Below are positions 49,001 to 61,500 of a stretch of DNA of 64,000 nt, piece by piece; the first letter of the stretch is position 1, and each line of letters starts with the position of its first letter. Origin of the DNA: Icerya purchasi (lineage: Eukaryota > Arthropoda > Insecta > Hemiptera > Monophlebidae); assembly GCA_039619475.1 (NCBI GenBank), contig CM077115.1:237495692-237559691 (forward strand). The letters are read 5' to 3'. The notes below the pieces were generated by a model. That model searched no databases. It was not told the origin of the DNA and worked only from the letters and a program-made list of their open reading frames with translations. Position numbers and translations under genes: made by a program.

Positions 49001-51759
49001 TCTTTCGTAGGAGTTGTTTCACTGTATTTTAACCGATTATTGATAAAATTAAGTAACTTTGAAAACTGACCCTATACAAGGTAACGAACATCGTAAATGG
49101 AAATCACGAACCCTGCAGCGGACACTGCTATCAGTAATTTCACATTGCGATAATTGATAGAATTGCAAGAATTGCGAATTAAGAGGATTGCGATAATTGA
49201 AAGAATTGTGAGAATCGCAAGAACTGAAAGACTTGCAAGAATCGAGGGAACACATCAAAATTAAAAATCCTTCGCAATTTCAACTCTTTTTTCGAGATTT
49301 CTTGAAGTTACACGAATACTTTTTACCCTTCTACCGCGGTTAAACTAACGTCGTGATGAATACGAGATTTTACTTAGGTATTGTCCAAAAGTTGGTTTAA
49401 AAGTTAGTTTACCCGGCTATGATTAAGAATTTTCCCAGCGCTATTTGGAGAGCTACATTATTACGCTTTACGTATGTTTTTATGCGCGTTTTGCGAGCAT
49501 CTCGTATGTGTACGAAGATATGTGTACATAATACATAGTCGGTTTTATCGGAACTGTTCAATTTCGGATAAAGGTTATAGTCTGAAAAATGAACGTGAAC
49601 TTCTTAAATAGTTCCGAATAAAATCACTCGCTAATTCGCGATGGTTGATGTCATACGGACGAATTAAGTTCCGAATGCATACATAGCTCAATAAAACGGC
49701 TATCCGTGAATTAAAGATGCGGCCAAGAAAATTCATCGAAGAGGCGGAAATAGCTGGTTTTTTGTGCACAGAGAAAAAGTGTAGCGTAGATACTGAAAAT
49801 CGACTTTAGGAAATTTCGATGAGCAAGCATTTCACCGTTTAATTGGATAATAGGAAAATGTTATCCGCATAGTTATGTGATAATCGTACTCTACATTTTC
49901 GGGCATATAAACACGAAGTAAAACTGTGACAGTTTTAAGATGTCGGAGAAATATAATTAAGAGTTTGTTAGAAAAAGAGAATTGTCGAAAGTTACAAAGT
50001 GAAAATCAAAAAGCAAAAATTAGGCAAAATCGAAATTTTATTTACAACGATGGAAATTTTTGCTTTTTAACTATAATAGTGTAAAGGAGTTTTCTGATTT
50101 TTTTTTTTTTTCTCTTTTTTAGAAACAATAGTATTAAAATAATCTCTGCTTTTATTTAGTTGCGCGCGAACAGTTTAAAAATTAGCCAGAAAATTAATGT
50201 AATGAATATAAATAAAAAGTGGACCGTGAAAAATGTACTCGGTATATTGACAATATACACTAATTAATGGCTGGGGAATTATGGACGAGGCAGACAAAGT
50301 ACAAGAGTTTTATGTCAGGAGTTTGGAGAGGAAACAAGGAGAAGACGTGAAGAAGGTTGATTAAAACAGTATAGGCGAGTAACGGTAATCGACACATAAC
50401 AAAAAAGAACTCGATGAAAGGAACTAGGGCAGATTAGGTTAGGTAGATTTTACGGGGTCGTTGGGCAAATACGCAAGTATAATTGATAATATGATAATTT
50501 TTTACGGACGACTGTACGGAGATTTTTTCAAAGCTGAGAACCGGCTTTTTGCTGTTGCAAGCTATCGGAGTGATTTGTGCACACGTTGAAAAGAAAACAC
50601 TCGATCTTAGGCTGCTCAAGGAGATCGCAGGCGTGAAAAAATTGAAAATAAAAAGCTGTTTCGTAAGAAAACGAAATAAATAACTGGAATGTGTATAAGT
50701 TCTTAAAAAGTCTATAATATATCGTGAAAAGAGTGTTTCGAAAATTTCTGTCCGAGAGACAAATTTTAAGTGCACACTCTCAGACGCGCAGTTCCAGGAA
50801 TACCTGCTTCGCCAGTTGTGTCTTCTTCCTTATGTACGTGTAAATATATAGTAGTGTCCTTGAAAGTCCGTATTTAAATTAACGTATAAAGTATTAAATT
50901 TCCTCTTTTCGCATATTTTTTTAAAATAACACATATAGAGAACTAAAAGAATAGATGTTTTCCTACGTTTAGGAGTGATAAGCGTCATTCGCAGATAAAT
51001 TTTTTCCCTAATTATCTGACTAAAAAATTCGAGCGATCAATAATGTGTCGGCGAATCCTACTTTTGAGCAAGTAAAAAAACTAATTTCTTTATACAGAAT
51101 ATTGGAATTTTTGAATTTTGTAATAATGTAAATGATCTTTTCTCTTTTTTCCGAATTTTTATACATATTATTAAAACTAAGTTTATAATGAAAATGTTAT
51201 CCCGTAGCGAACGCTCTCGAAATGTACGTGTAAACTGTTGAAGATAAATTTTTAACGCAAATGTATTAAATTTTAATAGCTACTTACAAATTCAAAATAA
51301 CTATTATTCTCTCAAATCATCCGAATGATGAACGAAGGAAACAAAAAAAGATTTATTCGTTTCTCCGCTCCCATCTGGCTGACTACAAAGGCTGCACACC
51401 ACAAAAAATACGTCTAGTCTATGTATTTTAATAGATGCTAGTCAAATTATTCTCGGGGATTTTTTAATTCGGAGTTGCCTTTCGTTTTCTAAAAGTGTGT
51501 ACGCTTCTGAAATAACAACACTTCATTAAACCATATTATGCTTTTTTCTGTATCTGTACGATAAGAGAATCAGATTAAGGAGGAACTGTGCGATATGAGC
51601 ACATCCGAAAGACAATTAGTAAGAGAGTACCTTGTAATGGACTTTTTGCTCGATAAAATTATACGTACGAACTATGTAGTAGACATTTCAGTGAACACTT
51701 TTGTTCAAAAACAAAAACGGGGGGAAGTGATCAGAATCGTAAGATGAATTTCGACGTTA
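46059..51759. other. no recognised gene; 3' flank of pb
   Basis: Very AT-rich DNA with (AAT)n near 46605-46630 and the degenerate array at 49131. Part next to pb may be 3' UTR. I see no transposon protein here, the longest such gap in the window. Confidence 0.55.
49131..49250 (+). repeat. degenerate array with a 9-10 bp period
   Basis: Successive words such as AATTGCAAG, AATTGCGAA, AATTGTGAG, AATCGCAAG and ACTTGCAAG repeat with roughly a 9-bp step. Strongly diverged. Confidence 0.55.
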
Positions 51760-51765
51760 TTTATT
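51760..51765 (-). terminator. candidate pb polyadenylation signal AATAAA
   Basis: TTTATT on the plus strand reads AATAAA on the pb strand, about 258 nt past the stop codon. It is the first good hexamer I see downstream of the stop. Hexamers are frequent in DNA this AT-rich, and Hox 3' UTRs can be several kb long, so the true end may be further down. Confidence 0.3.
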
Positions 51766-52022
51766 AGTAGCTCGATAATGTAGTAAAGGTGAGGAATTTT
51801 TCTAGTTACTGGTAACAAAATACGACAAAGGATGGCTCTTCCAATTTTAAAACGAGTTCGAGGTTTTCTGCGGCGAAAAGAGAGAAATGTGAAAACTTGT
51901 CTCGTTACGAACTTCTTTTTACATGAAGGGGGGGGGGCAGGCAGGCAGCGTTTCCATTTTCCCTTTCTAGCTAGGCAGGAAACTGAAAAAAGTAGGAACC
52001 GGAACGACGTAGACTCCTGCGG

Positions 52023-52668
52023 TTAACTTAACTGATAGTACTCGGGCGCGAAATCGTTAGCCAAATTGCTTAGGAAATTGAAGTCGGACGACGAACTGTT
52101 ACCGCTGTCCGGCGCTGGTAGCGGACCTGGCGGCGGTAAGCAAACGTTGTGATTTTGCGGGCCGCCAATGGTCGACGATTGCACGGGCGAAGTGGCGCTG
52201 CTGCTGTAGAACTGATGGAACGTATTGAACTGATCGTTGGAATCAGTTCGAACGCTACTCGGCGGAGTCATGACGACGGACGAATTCGAGGCTGGCGCGG
52301 CAATTACCGGCAGATGAATCGGCGTAAACTGTTCCGGCGAGGATATGTAATTGACCGTTTCGATGGGCGAAACGACGGCGCTACTGTCGTCGAAGTAATG
52401 GTGGTGCGACGACACGGATTTCGCCTGATTATGGTGATGATACTCGGACGCGTGCTGATTGTAAGCGTAGTAGTTGTTTGCGGACGGAGGGGGCGCCACG
52501 TTAGCATTGTGATGGTGTTGATCCGCGTTGTACATGGTGTGCTGATGCGGATACGCGTTTCCTTCACCGGCAGCGTAATTGGCCAGTGGAGCGACGCAGT
52601 TTGAGTGATATCCTCCGACCTCGGAATAGTCTTGATGGTGTTGTTGCTGTTGTTGCTGTTGTTGCTGC

Positions 52669-52700
<32 letters not shown>

Positions 52701-53935
52701 CTGGTGGTAAGAGGACTGATGGTAATTCGCGTTGTTGTTGTAGATGGTTTCTTGACTAACCTCGTTACTGTTGTACGTGCAGTATTGCTGTTGAGCATTG
52801 GCGTATTGATGTCGCTGCGACTGTGGCTGCGTAGGATGGTAAATCTGTTTTAGGAGGTGAGGCGGTTGACTATCGGCGGTTCGTGTGATGGGCACGCTAT
52901 TGTGCAGTCCGTTAACGCGTACCGGACTCTGTTGGTTCCGGTACATGTGAATCGGTTCGCTGGTCGGCCCGCTACCGCCGTGATGGTAGCCGGATCGGTT
53001 GGTTTGGCCCGAACAGCCTATTTGACTTTGCAACTGCTGCTGCTGCTGCTGTTCGTACATATCTCTGCTGGCCGAGCCGAGCCGATATTGAGCGGCGTTG
53101 TTCCGTAAACTGTACTCAGCTGTAGCTGTTGAGCGATGGAGCTGCTGCTGATGCAGCGACGGATATGTCGGCGGAGGAGCCGCTGTAGTGCAGCGAACAA
53201 GTTGTATCAGCGAATTTTGCGGCATCGCCGAGCCGGGTGTGGACGTGGCGTTGTGGAATAGGAGACCGGACGCGTTTACCGCTGGTAACGGACTTCTGGA
53301 TTTGGTTCCGGCTGAGAACGGACTGGTACCGTTCAACGGACTGGACATGGGCAAAGCGGACGGCGTTCCCGGTGTGGACGGCGTTAAACTGCCGCCGACT
53401 GAATGGCTACCGGTTGAGTTGCCGATGACCGGGCACGGTTTATTTAGTTCGGACGGCGACATGATTGGTTCTTTAATCGCGACAGGCACGCTAGACGGTT
53501 TTTTGTTGGCACCGCTTTTGGGCGAGTTGCAAATTCCGGCAACGATGCCGCTGCCGCCGTTATTGCTACTATTACTGGCGCTACTACTGCTACTGCTGCT
53601 ATTATTAGCGCTGCTATTACTACAATTATTATTAGTGCTATTTGCGCTGTTGTTGTTACCGCTGCTGGTACCATTGTTATTTAGCATTGCGAGCGGAGTA
53701 GAAGCGCTGCCGTGTTCGATTTTAACTATGCTCATGTCGGGGGGGCCATGCCGTTTGTAGGTGGCCGTTGGGGAAGGTGCTAAGAGACCGGTTTCATCGT
53801 TCGACCTGGAGTCCTCCTCTAGTTTATCGAAACAGCATCCGACGCTGCTATCACCGCTGCTAACTGAACTGCCGTTATTTTTACTATTATTAGAATTACT
53901 TCTATTATTATTATTATTATTATTATTAATATTAA

Positions 53936-53972
<37 letters not shown>

Positions 53973-54224
53973 GTTATGATTGTTGTAATTATTTCGATTG
54001 ACCGCCATCAATTGCTCATTTAGTAAGCCGGAAGGAATTTCGCAATTCTGACAGCTTTTCTTGCCCTCTTCGCAAATTAAATTGTTTTTCGATTTTTCGG
54101 ACTTGCCACTTTTCCCAACGGTGCTGCTGGTTTGGCCGCTGTCTTTGTCCGAGCCGTCCTCGCCCTGCTTGCTAAGCGTTTGCCTTTTGTGTTTCATCCT
54201 CCTATTCTGAAACCATACTTTCAC
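52023..54224 (-). CDS. pb: proboscipedia (Hox2) last coding exon: homeodomain residues 45-60 and long C-terminal tail
   Basis: Terminal exon, 733 codons plus stop. Its first 16 residues, VKVWFQNRRMKHKRQT, complete a Hox2-class homeodomain (recognition helix with W48, F49, Q50, N51 and R53). The acceptor is a TTTCAG ending at 54225 on the minus strand, directly before GTG. The tail is low-complexity: a Lys/Ser-rich stretch, a Cys pair in SCQNCEIPSG near residue 57, a long Asn tract (about 53903-53990), Ser/Asn runs, a 21-residue Gln tract (52641-52703, mixed CAA/CAG), His-rich segments, and the C-terminus FAPEYYQLS. Known of the family: Pb is a nuclear homeodomain transcription factor that specifies the labial/maxillary mouthparts, and Drosophila pb also has an intron inside its homeobox. 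The tail reads open for over 2 kb, so the gene looks intact. Open frames on the opposite strand are shadows of its repeats. Confidence 0.95.
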
Positions 54225-54372
54225 CTGAAACACCAACCGGCTTTCATTTATTATTCTTAGCCCTTTATACATTTAAGAAAACAACCGTATTAGTAGTATA
54301 GCGTGGAATTAATTTCACTGTAAGCGGAAGGTAAAAAGGAAATTTTAATCAAAAAACGATTGAAAGAAGGAA

Positions 54373-54423
<51 letters not shown>

Positions 54424-55294
54424 TTTTTTTATGTGTTCAGTCGTAGAAAAAGATTAACAGGAGAATGCGATCATTTTTTTTTGCGTTACTCCTTTTTTCT
54501 GTAAGCTGGATTGCATGTAGTGTGAAATCGAATGTGGCTATCATTCTTATAACCATTCTGGAGCCAACAATTTTCCCTCTAAACGATTCTCGTTAAATTT
54601 GAATAATACGTGATAACGATGTTTAATGCCTGTTAGAGGTGGTACTGATTTATATTTCGCGAAATTAGTTCCTTGTCAAAACTATGACACTTTTGAAGAA
54701 AACTCTGAATAAACGTACCGGCTGAATGCGGCTAAAATGTAATAATGTTCGATTATTGAACGGATGAGACGATGTGCGGTCTTATATTATTCGGTGTTTA
54801 ACAGCGAATGACTTTAAATTTAGATAGGTGCACACTTATGGATAGGGGACATTTTGCCGAAATGTTAAAATGTGAATAAGCCTAGTCCGTTATAAATAAA
54901 CTACTTTTGTACACTTGCTTTTTTAAACTGTGTATGGATTTGCGTTCAAAAATCGAGTAATGCGAAATTCCGCGTGTACACGTAAGATTAAGATTGTACA
55001 TTACAATTTGCAGTTTGAAACTTTGCTTCGGAGGCGTCTGCGTATGCTGCAAATAGTGTGAGCGAGACACGCTTTTATAATACTCCGGCGTAACTTTTGA
55101 AGAAAGTTTTGTCGCGATTATGGTAAATTATTTCACCAACGTTATTTATTTGCAGCAGTGTACGCGTATGTGTGCTTTGTTGATGATCTGTCTTGATACA
55201 TATAAGTGGAGGAAGTCTCGCGATAATGAGAGTCTTCCTGCTAGCAAAAAAGAAGAAAAAAAACGGAAAAATTCCGGAGAAGAAAAACACTCAC
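54225..55294 (-). other. pb: intron inside the pb homeobox
   Basis: A 1,070-bp intron between homeodomain codons 44 and 45, bounded by GTGAGT at the donor and TTTCAG at the acceptor. It contains a (TA)n tract at 54375-54418 and otherwise AT-rich sequence in which I see no mobile element or extra exon. Known: an intron at this homeodomain position is shared by Drosophila pb. Confidence 0.9.
54375..54418. repeat. (TA)n microsatellite in the pb homeobox intron
   Basis: About 21 TA units between the two pb exons. Confidence 0.95.
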
Positions 55295-55437
55295 CTGTCT
55301 TTCGGATAATTCTAACGAAGCGGCAATTTCGATTCTTCGAGGTCTGCACAAATATTTATTAAAATGAAATTCCTTTTCGAGTTCCAGCAGTTGAGTATTC
55401 GTGTAGGCCGTTCTAAGTCTCCTCGGACCGCCGTTTT
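55295..55437 (-). CDS. pb: proboscipedia (Hox2) homeobox exon: homeodomain residues 1-44
   Basis: A 143-bp internal exon. It begins with the last two bases of a split codon and then 47 whole codons: NGG, then the homeodomain from [17 protein letters not shown] to LSERQ. The segment [20 protein letters not shown] is diagnostic of the Pb/Hox2 class. The donor is textbook, CAG followed by GTGAGT (minus strand, just below 55295); the acceptor is a TTAG just above 55437. Joined to the exon at 52023-54224 it keeps frame and gives a full 60-residue homeodomain broken between residues 44 and 45. No upstream exon with a YPWM-like hexapeptide or a start codon was recognised between 55438 and 64000, so the 5' end of the gene probably lies outside this window. 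Confidence 0.95.
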
Positions 55438-55521
55438 CTAACGGGAAACAAAAAAGAAAGAAACAAAACAACAATTAGACGTGAAAAATTGTCGTCGAGA
55501 GATTTTTTATTTTGTTTTTCT

Positions 55522-55562
55522 TAAAAATGCGCGCCACCTAAAAAATGCACGCCACCTAAAAC
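55522..55562 (+). repeat. short tandem duplication, about 19-20 bp
   Basis: ATGCGCGCCACCTAAAA is followed at once by ATGCACGCCACCTAAAA. It lies about 90 bp upstream of the pb homeobox exon, in presumed intron. Confidence 0.7.
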
Positions 55563-55959
55563 GGGGCTTCCCGGTTCGGGAGTCCAAGTTAATCAATTGT
55601 AAACAAATTCGTCTGAAAGGAGGAAACATTATTAAACCGTTCCAAAATATAATCTTACAGCGCAATAATGACGACACGACGACGATGGTATAATGGTGTA
55701 CGGAATCGCTTTTAAGGATTGCCTATAGCTGCCGTTGGGGCTAGGGGTCCGCTACAAAGGTCTTTACGCTCGAACATTAATAATGTGCCGACCGCTAAAA
55801 CCTTTACGGTCGTCGTACAAACCGCGGCGAACACCTTTGAATCGAATAGGTTCATTTACAGATTAACACAGGTCGTGGTGTATGCGCGCCTTGATTACCG
55901 CACACACCTATTCAGCAGAGACGTTCAAGATATCGTCGCTAGTAGCCGGGTCGCCCTGT

Positions 55960-57000
55960 AAAAGGAGGTTTTGTTTGAATTTCGATGACAGTGCTGCGAA
56001 TAGACGGGCCAGAGTGAGCGAGTAGTGGCTAAGGAGACTGTTTTAGAATGTCAAAGGCTTCGCTTTGCTAGTCAGAAATCGCGCTGACTACGAAAATGCC
56101 TCTGTATGCACGTATGCACGAGCCTTCTATCTGTTTACATCAGCGCCGGTTCCAGCGTGACTCGTTGCGGAATAACAATTTATCCGTGGTCCGGCCAGCG
56201 ATTCATTAATCAAAAGTCAACTACCATTCTAGATGCATGTTCGCTGTTGTCCATTCTTAGTCGGCGACTGTAGACGAGCGACAATCTAACATGCTATTTA
56301 GCCGGAGTGCATGCACCGAATCTAGCCTACATGCAGCCAGCGACCGACCACCTTTAAGAGCGGCTTCGCAGTGTGCGTGCACGGCTCCGTTCTCCTAATT
56401 CTTCGTCGCACCGACCAGCTCTCCCCGTCTGCGTCTACATATGCGCATACACATACATCGATACCTATATGCTTCTTATGCTCTATTGAGAACTGCCACC
56501 GCGCCGCTACACCTACCCGTACAACTTTCAGACGACACGATGTGTCACTTTTATACTTGTTTAAAGTTAAACTTTCAATGATGGTCTCCGGTCGGAGTTA
56601 ATAAAAGCTTCTACGGCATGTACGCGACCCACCGTCCGTTCGAATTTTCCGCTTATTTCTTTATTCCGCTGGGCAAATTCAATAGAATACGCGCCACGCT
56701 CTTGTTCGCTACTGATCCTTGGCCATTGTCGCGAGCATACACCTTTCTTCCCCGAACTTTGCGCATTCAGAAAATGCGAAAACGCAAACCATACGCAGTC
56801 AATATCATTCTGCACGTATCTCAATACCTCTGTTTCCCTTTTTCCGCACAACATCAACATCATTACAAAAATCTTTTCTACAAACCGATCGGGTTGCTGA
56901 AAAATCTCTCTTGTCCTTGTTCTTGTTTTACCTCTTCTCACATATATACAGTTTGTTTTGTTCTCAGATTTTCGTAGAGTTTTTTTTAGCGCTGTTAGTT
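55960..57000. promoter_or_regulatory. GC-richer block just upstream of the pb homeobox exon
   Basis: CpG-containing sequence without repeats, presumably inside a pb intron. Frames on both strands (up to 160 codons at 56567-57049 minus) show no domain, Hox hexapeptide or conserved N-terminus. Intronic regulatory DNA is possible; an unrecognised 5' pb exon is less likely but not excluded. Confidence 0.2.
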
Positions 57001-57467
57001 TTCTGTAACTATCGAATGCGAACGAAAATGTTAAATTACGGATAAACATTTTTTGTAAGGAAGGTTAATAAATCGAAATACCAGTTTAGCGATAGTTTGT
57101 ATTCTTCTGATAAATTAAATTTTTCCGTTTTACAAGAAATTGTTCGTTTATTCGACTTATCCTTTAATTATGGATCCATCGGAAAGAGTTACCATAAACG
57201 GGGAGGTATAAAAACAGCGTACCGTGCCGTAAACACATTGCACGTTTCAACACATTTACCGGAATGTTAGAAAGATGAAAAATGTAACACTTCTCTCAAT
57301 CGCGGTCAAGTTGGAATTTTTTTTCATTTCTTCCAGCTGGGAGTGACACAACAAGTCGGTATTCGTTTATTGAAGCGCATGTTTTAATTTTCTGTTTTGA
57401 ACGAAAATAATAATAAGCAAAAGTCGGGTGCGGATTCATTAATTTTGGTAATAAGAATGATTATTAC

Positions 57468-57472
<5 letters not shown>

Positions 57473-57507
<35 letters not shown>
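57473..57507. repeat. (TA)n microsatellite
   Basis: About 17 TA units upstream of the pb homeobox exon. Confidence 0.95.
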
Positions 57508-57511
<4 letters not shown>

Positions 57512-58349
57512 TTTATAGCTGAAGCTTCGAGTAATTATAAATAACTCTATACAGTTGACCTCTTAGCTATATCGAGGATAAAAATGTACTTTAAAAAAAT
57601 TATTTTCTAATTCGCCTTACAGAATGGAACAGTAAAAAACATTTAAAAATGTAGATGTTTAAATAGATACTGAATAGAAAGAAGTGTAAAATGTTCTGCA
57701 GTACTTACACCTGAACTTTTAAAACGGTAAAGCCTCTTCTTCGGCCAGTATTATTAACTCCCCCCCCCCCCCCCAAAAAAAAAATTAAATTCGCTAAAAT
57801 TGATATGAAACATTTCTCTGTCTTTACAGTTTTGAAAATATATTATTATTGTAATTATTGATTACGCGAGACAACAAAAGTGAGTTTGGTGTAGCTATTG
57901 TTTTATTTGGAAAAAAAAAACACAAATAAAAAATCAAATATGTACAATAATAATATGGAGTAACTCCAACTAACGAAGGATTGACCCTCTATCGGATGCC
58001 TGAACCTTATTCCTAATTATCAAACTAGTCCCATTAATTGCGGAAATAAAGGGTTTACTTTTTCAATTTCTCAGAATCAACTGCAGAACGACGATTCCTA
58101 AACACACCGTTATCCCTGGCAATGAGAGAAGGCGGATCTGTGTCGTTTCGAAATACAATTCCCAATTGCAAAAATGGCTTTTACGACAAATACAATTTTC
58201 CACAGAACCCTAGTGACCATTAAGGGATATTTCTCGAAAGGAATTCGCAGTTTTACGCCTTTTCGAATGGGTTTTTAACACCATTAAGTGTTTCTCGGAA
58301 GTACATTCCCACCTATAGATTGCTTTTTCAGTCTCAAAAAAAAAACAAA

Positions 58350-58565
58350 CCAACTATGGTAAATACTTGCCCCATCAACTACATGATGTAACATTTAGAC
58401 ACCGCTGCTCTGTAAATCTCCTCTCAGAGGGACGTTGCAGTGAACGACGCAGATATCCATGATTTCCGTTTCCTACCTGGAGACTGCTTTCCACAAATTT
58501 TTCCCTCAAGGACTAATTTCAGTAGTCCGTACCAAATCGAAACTCACAGTATACCGCTCTAATAG
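58350..58565 (-). pseudogene. LINE C-terminal scrap
   Basis: Minus strand reads LVLEGKICGKQSPGRKRKSW, ISASFTATSL, stop, EEIYRAAVSK. The pattern G-K-x-x-G-K-x-S-x-G-R-x-R-x-S-W followed by E-x-x-R-A-A is the C-terminal tail of many insect LINE ORF2 proteins. Only this short piece is recognisable. It lies upstream of the pb homeobox exon, presumably in a pb intron. Confidence 0.45.
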
Positions 58566-61500
58566 GAAAAGCGGAGGAGGTGCATGCTGCTGAAGATATT
58601 TCCACTAATAAATATATATCCCGTTAAACTGTTTGCTGCATTACAACGGCAGTCTATCAGCAACTCGCTTGTGACTTACGTGTCCGAGTCGGACTGATGA
58701 ATATCAATCTAGAGCGAGTAGGCGAGTATCCGGCGCCTTCAAACCGGGTCCATTCGGTTAAGGGCGTAAACCGCAACAGAAAATCGCGCGGAAGGCAAGG
58801 GGAAACCACCATCGTATCTTCCTACCCATCTACACGATTGCATGATGAGCATAAAGTTATAACATTTTTTTTATACTGTATATTTCAGTTTGCTGTAGGT
58901 TAATAATATATGTTTGAATTTAATCTAGTAAAACAACTATGAAGTTCACTATTTATTTCAATTTTGAGAGCGCATAAATCTGTCAGTTAATTTTATTTGT
59001 ATTTTATTCATATCATATTTATTTTGCGTGTGAGTTCTCAAGCGTCTCGGACACGATAATGAGTGCCATTTTTTTTTTTTTTTTTTTTGGAGATATTTTA
59101 AAAAGTTTTCTCATATAAGGGTATCTTCGTGATGACATTTAGCAATTTACAATTTTCGGTTTTTAATTTTAACAACCAGGGTAATTTCATAATTTTCGTA
59201 AAGCTTTCTCAAATGAATCAATTGTTTTGCAATAAGATAGACAAGCACTATCGTCTCTTTTTATTGTTTTCACTCACTTCAAAAAAGCAATCAAAAACAT
59301 CTGAAATTATTAAAACGATGAGAATCAAAAAAGAAAAAACAACAAAAGAATAAAATTTTGTTTTCTTGTAAAAAAAAAAGTACCAACTTCAAGGTTTCCA
59401 TAAAAAGTTTATAAAAATGTTATTAACCGACAAACAGAGAAATATTAATTGCATTATAAACTCACCTTATTAATGTTTCGGAATAACCGTGATCATGGTT
59501 AAATAACGAAGTTAATAACTTTGTCATTTAACCGCATGAATGCAAAATCAGTAATTTTTTAATTTTTCGCCAGTCTTTACATTTATTTACTTAAACAGGA
59601 ATCTGATTTTTATTAAATTTACCTTCGACACTGTCAGGAGAGGGAAATGGGAAAATTTTATAACTAAGTGTAGCTATTTCGAATGTTCTTTAATAAAAAA
59701 AAAAAAAAATAGTTAAACAATGTTTTACGAATTGCTGACAAAACCTTTAAAAGACCGATTACAGATTAAAACAATTAAAAGAAATACAACGCCGATATGT
59801 AATAAAGCATTCAACGATAATTCGTCATTTCCGTTCTTGCAAAACGAGATTTTGCAACTCTATTAAGTCTGACACGATGGTTATACTTATAGGGGAAAAT
59901 TTAAAAATGAAAATTTTTCAAGAAAATTTCCAAGACCTAAAATAGTAGTTTTGCTGGCAGTTCTCGAATCTTATCGGCATTGCCATTCTTTTGTATAATT
60001 AATTTAAAATAAAAATAATAAAAAAAAAAAAAAAATACATTTATACACACATACGTGTATGTAACGTGACTTAATAAGAAGCCGGCGTGCGTGTTGTCAG
60101 AATTCGGAGCAGCCCACTATTGCACATTGCCAGGTAAATAATTATCGCGCAAATGAGTCGACGAATCTAATTAAGAAATACACGTGTACATGCGATATTT
60201 TTTTGCAGTACGTGTACATGTAATATGTAACATGGGAATAAAAAAGTAGACAATAAATCAACTTTCCTCCATATGGGAAGGATATTTGCTTTAAAAACAT
60301 CGATTTCGGATGTAACATTGATAAAATTCCGGCCTAATGCGGGGATGATATTCCGTTTTTATTAAAGGCAGGAATGTAAAAGGATGAGAAAAGTGGCGTA
60401 TTTTCTTCATTCCAGCTATTTCATCATTTTCTGCGTTATTCTCCGAAAGCAGACTAGAAAACTAACCCCGACATCTTCGTGCGCTATTCAACGTCGGAAA
60501 ATTCTACTCGCTTGTAAACGCCTATATACATATCATTACTATTACTATTACTATTACTATTATTATTATTATTATTATTACGTTTAGGCGCATTCTAGAG
60601 CGAATAATACCCTCCCGGTCGGTGAACGAGACTACACCGTGGTCCTCATGCGTGCAGCCATATATAGGCGTATACCCGGCAAGTGTTACATGTGTTGGTG
60701 TGCGTGCGTTTTGGCGCGAATGTTTGCTTATGATGAGCGCAAGTCAAATAGAAATAGAAGACCAGATAAAGCGTACAACTGTGCTGCTGCCGTCGCTATA
60801 TCGGATATTAAATTTTACCTGGCGACAGATGTAACGAATCATATCCGGAGCATCAGAGGACGGCGGCGGGTATCCTGGACTCGTCTCCGAAGAGAGCGAT
60901 TTTTCTCAAAGTAAAAATCATCGAATGACTGATGAGATCAGATATCACGACTGAAATATGACAACTCTCGACTTGGCCCTCGTTTGTTTCGCGGCCACTG
61001 TTGCTCTTCCGCGCGGAAAATTCATATCTCTCTCTCTCCACCTTTCAATTTCCAGAAAACTCACTTCTTGTCAATTTCCCGACAACGTCACTGATTCAGT
61101 AATAATAGCGTCGACAAATAACATATTGCGCTTCTCCTTCTTAGCCCCGAACACTCTTTTATATCTAGAAATATACTTTTTATTTAAACGGTTCATGTCG
61201 CATCTGTGCACCGAAATCGTAAAGATGGTTAAATTTTCCGTTTGACGAATGCGAAGCAGCCATCGTACCTCTTCGAAACTTTAGCTTCTCTCCGAACCGG
61301 CATGTGCCAGTCACGCGCCAGGTTTAGATTAATTAAAGTAGCCGATAATTATGGCGTTTAACGCGAAAAATCAACGCACCGAAAGAAAATATTGAACCTG
61401 GCGATTATTTTATACAGATTTTATGCGATCTGTTAGTTGTTTTCTGTAGTATGCTATATCAATTGAAACGGGTTGTCTCCGATGATTAGGTCTATTGGTA

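Noticed and set aside
50200..50430. Possible LINE-like translation
   Set aside because: Only a few residues resemble a reverse transcriptase, with no catalytic motif.
53188..53760. 190-codon plus-strand open frame, and other plus-strand frames over 52149-53979
   Set aside because: They lie antisense to the pb terminal exon and owe their openness to its Gln/Asn/Ser codon repeats (poly-Leu runs).
54225..54272. ATG-started extension of the pb terminal frame (16 residues before VKVWF)
   Set aside because: These codons are intron sequence upstream of a clear acceptor; the homeodomain continues from the exon at 55295-55437.
60384..60587. Open frame ending in a poly-Tyr run
   Set aside because: Created by the ACT/ATT microsatellite.
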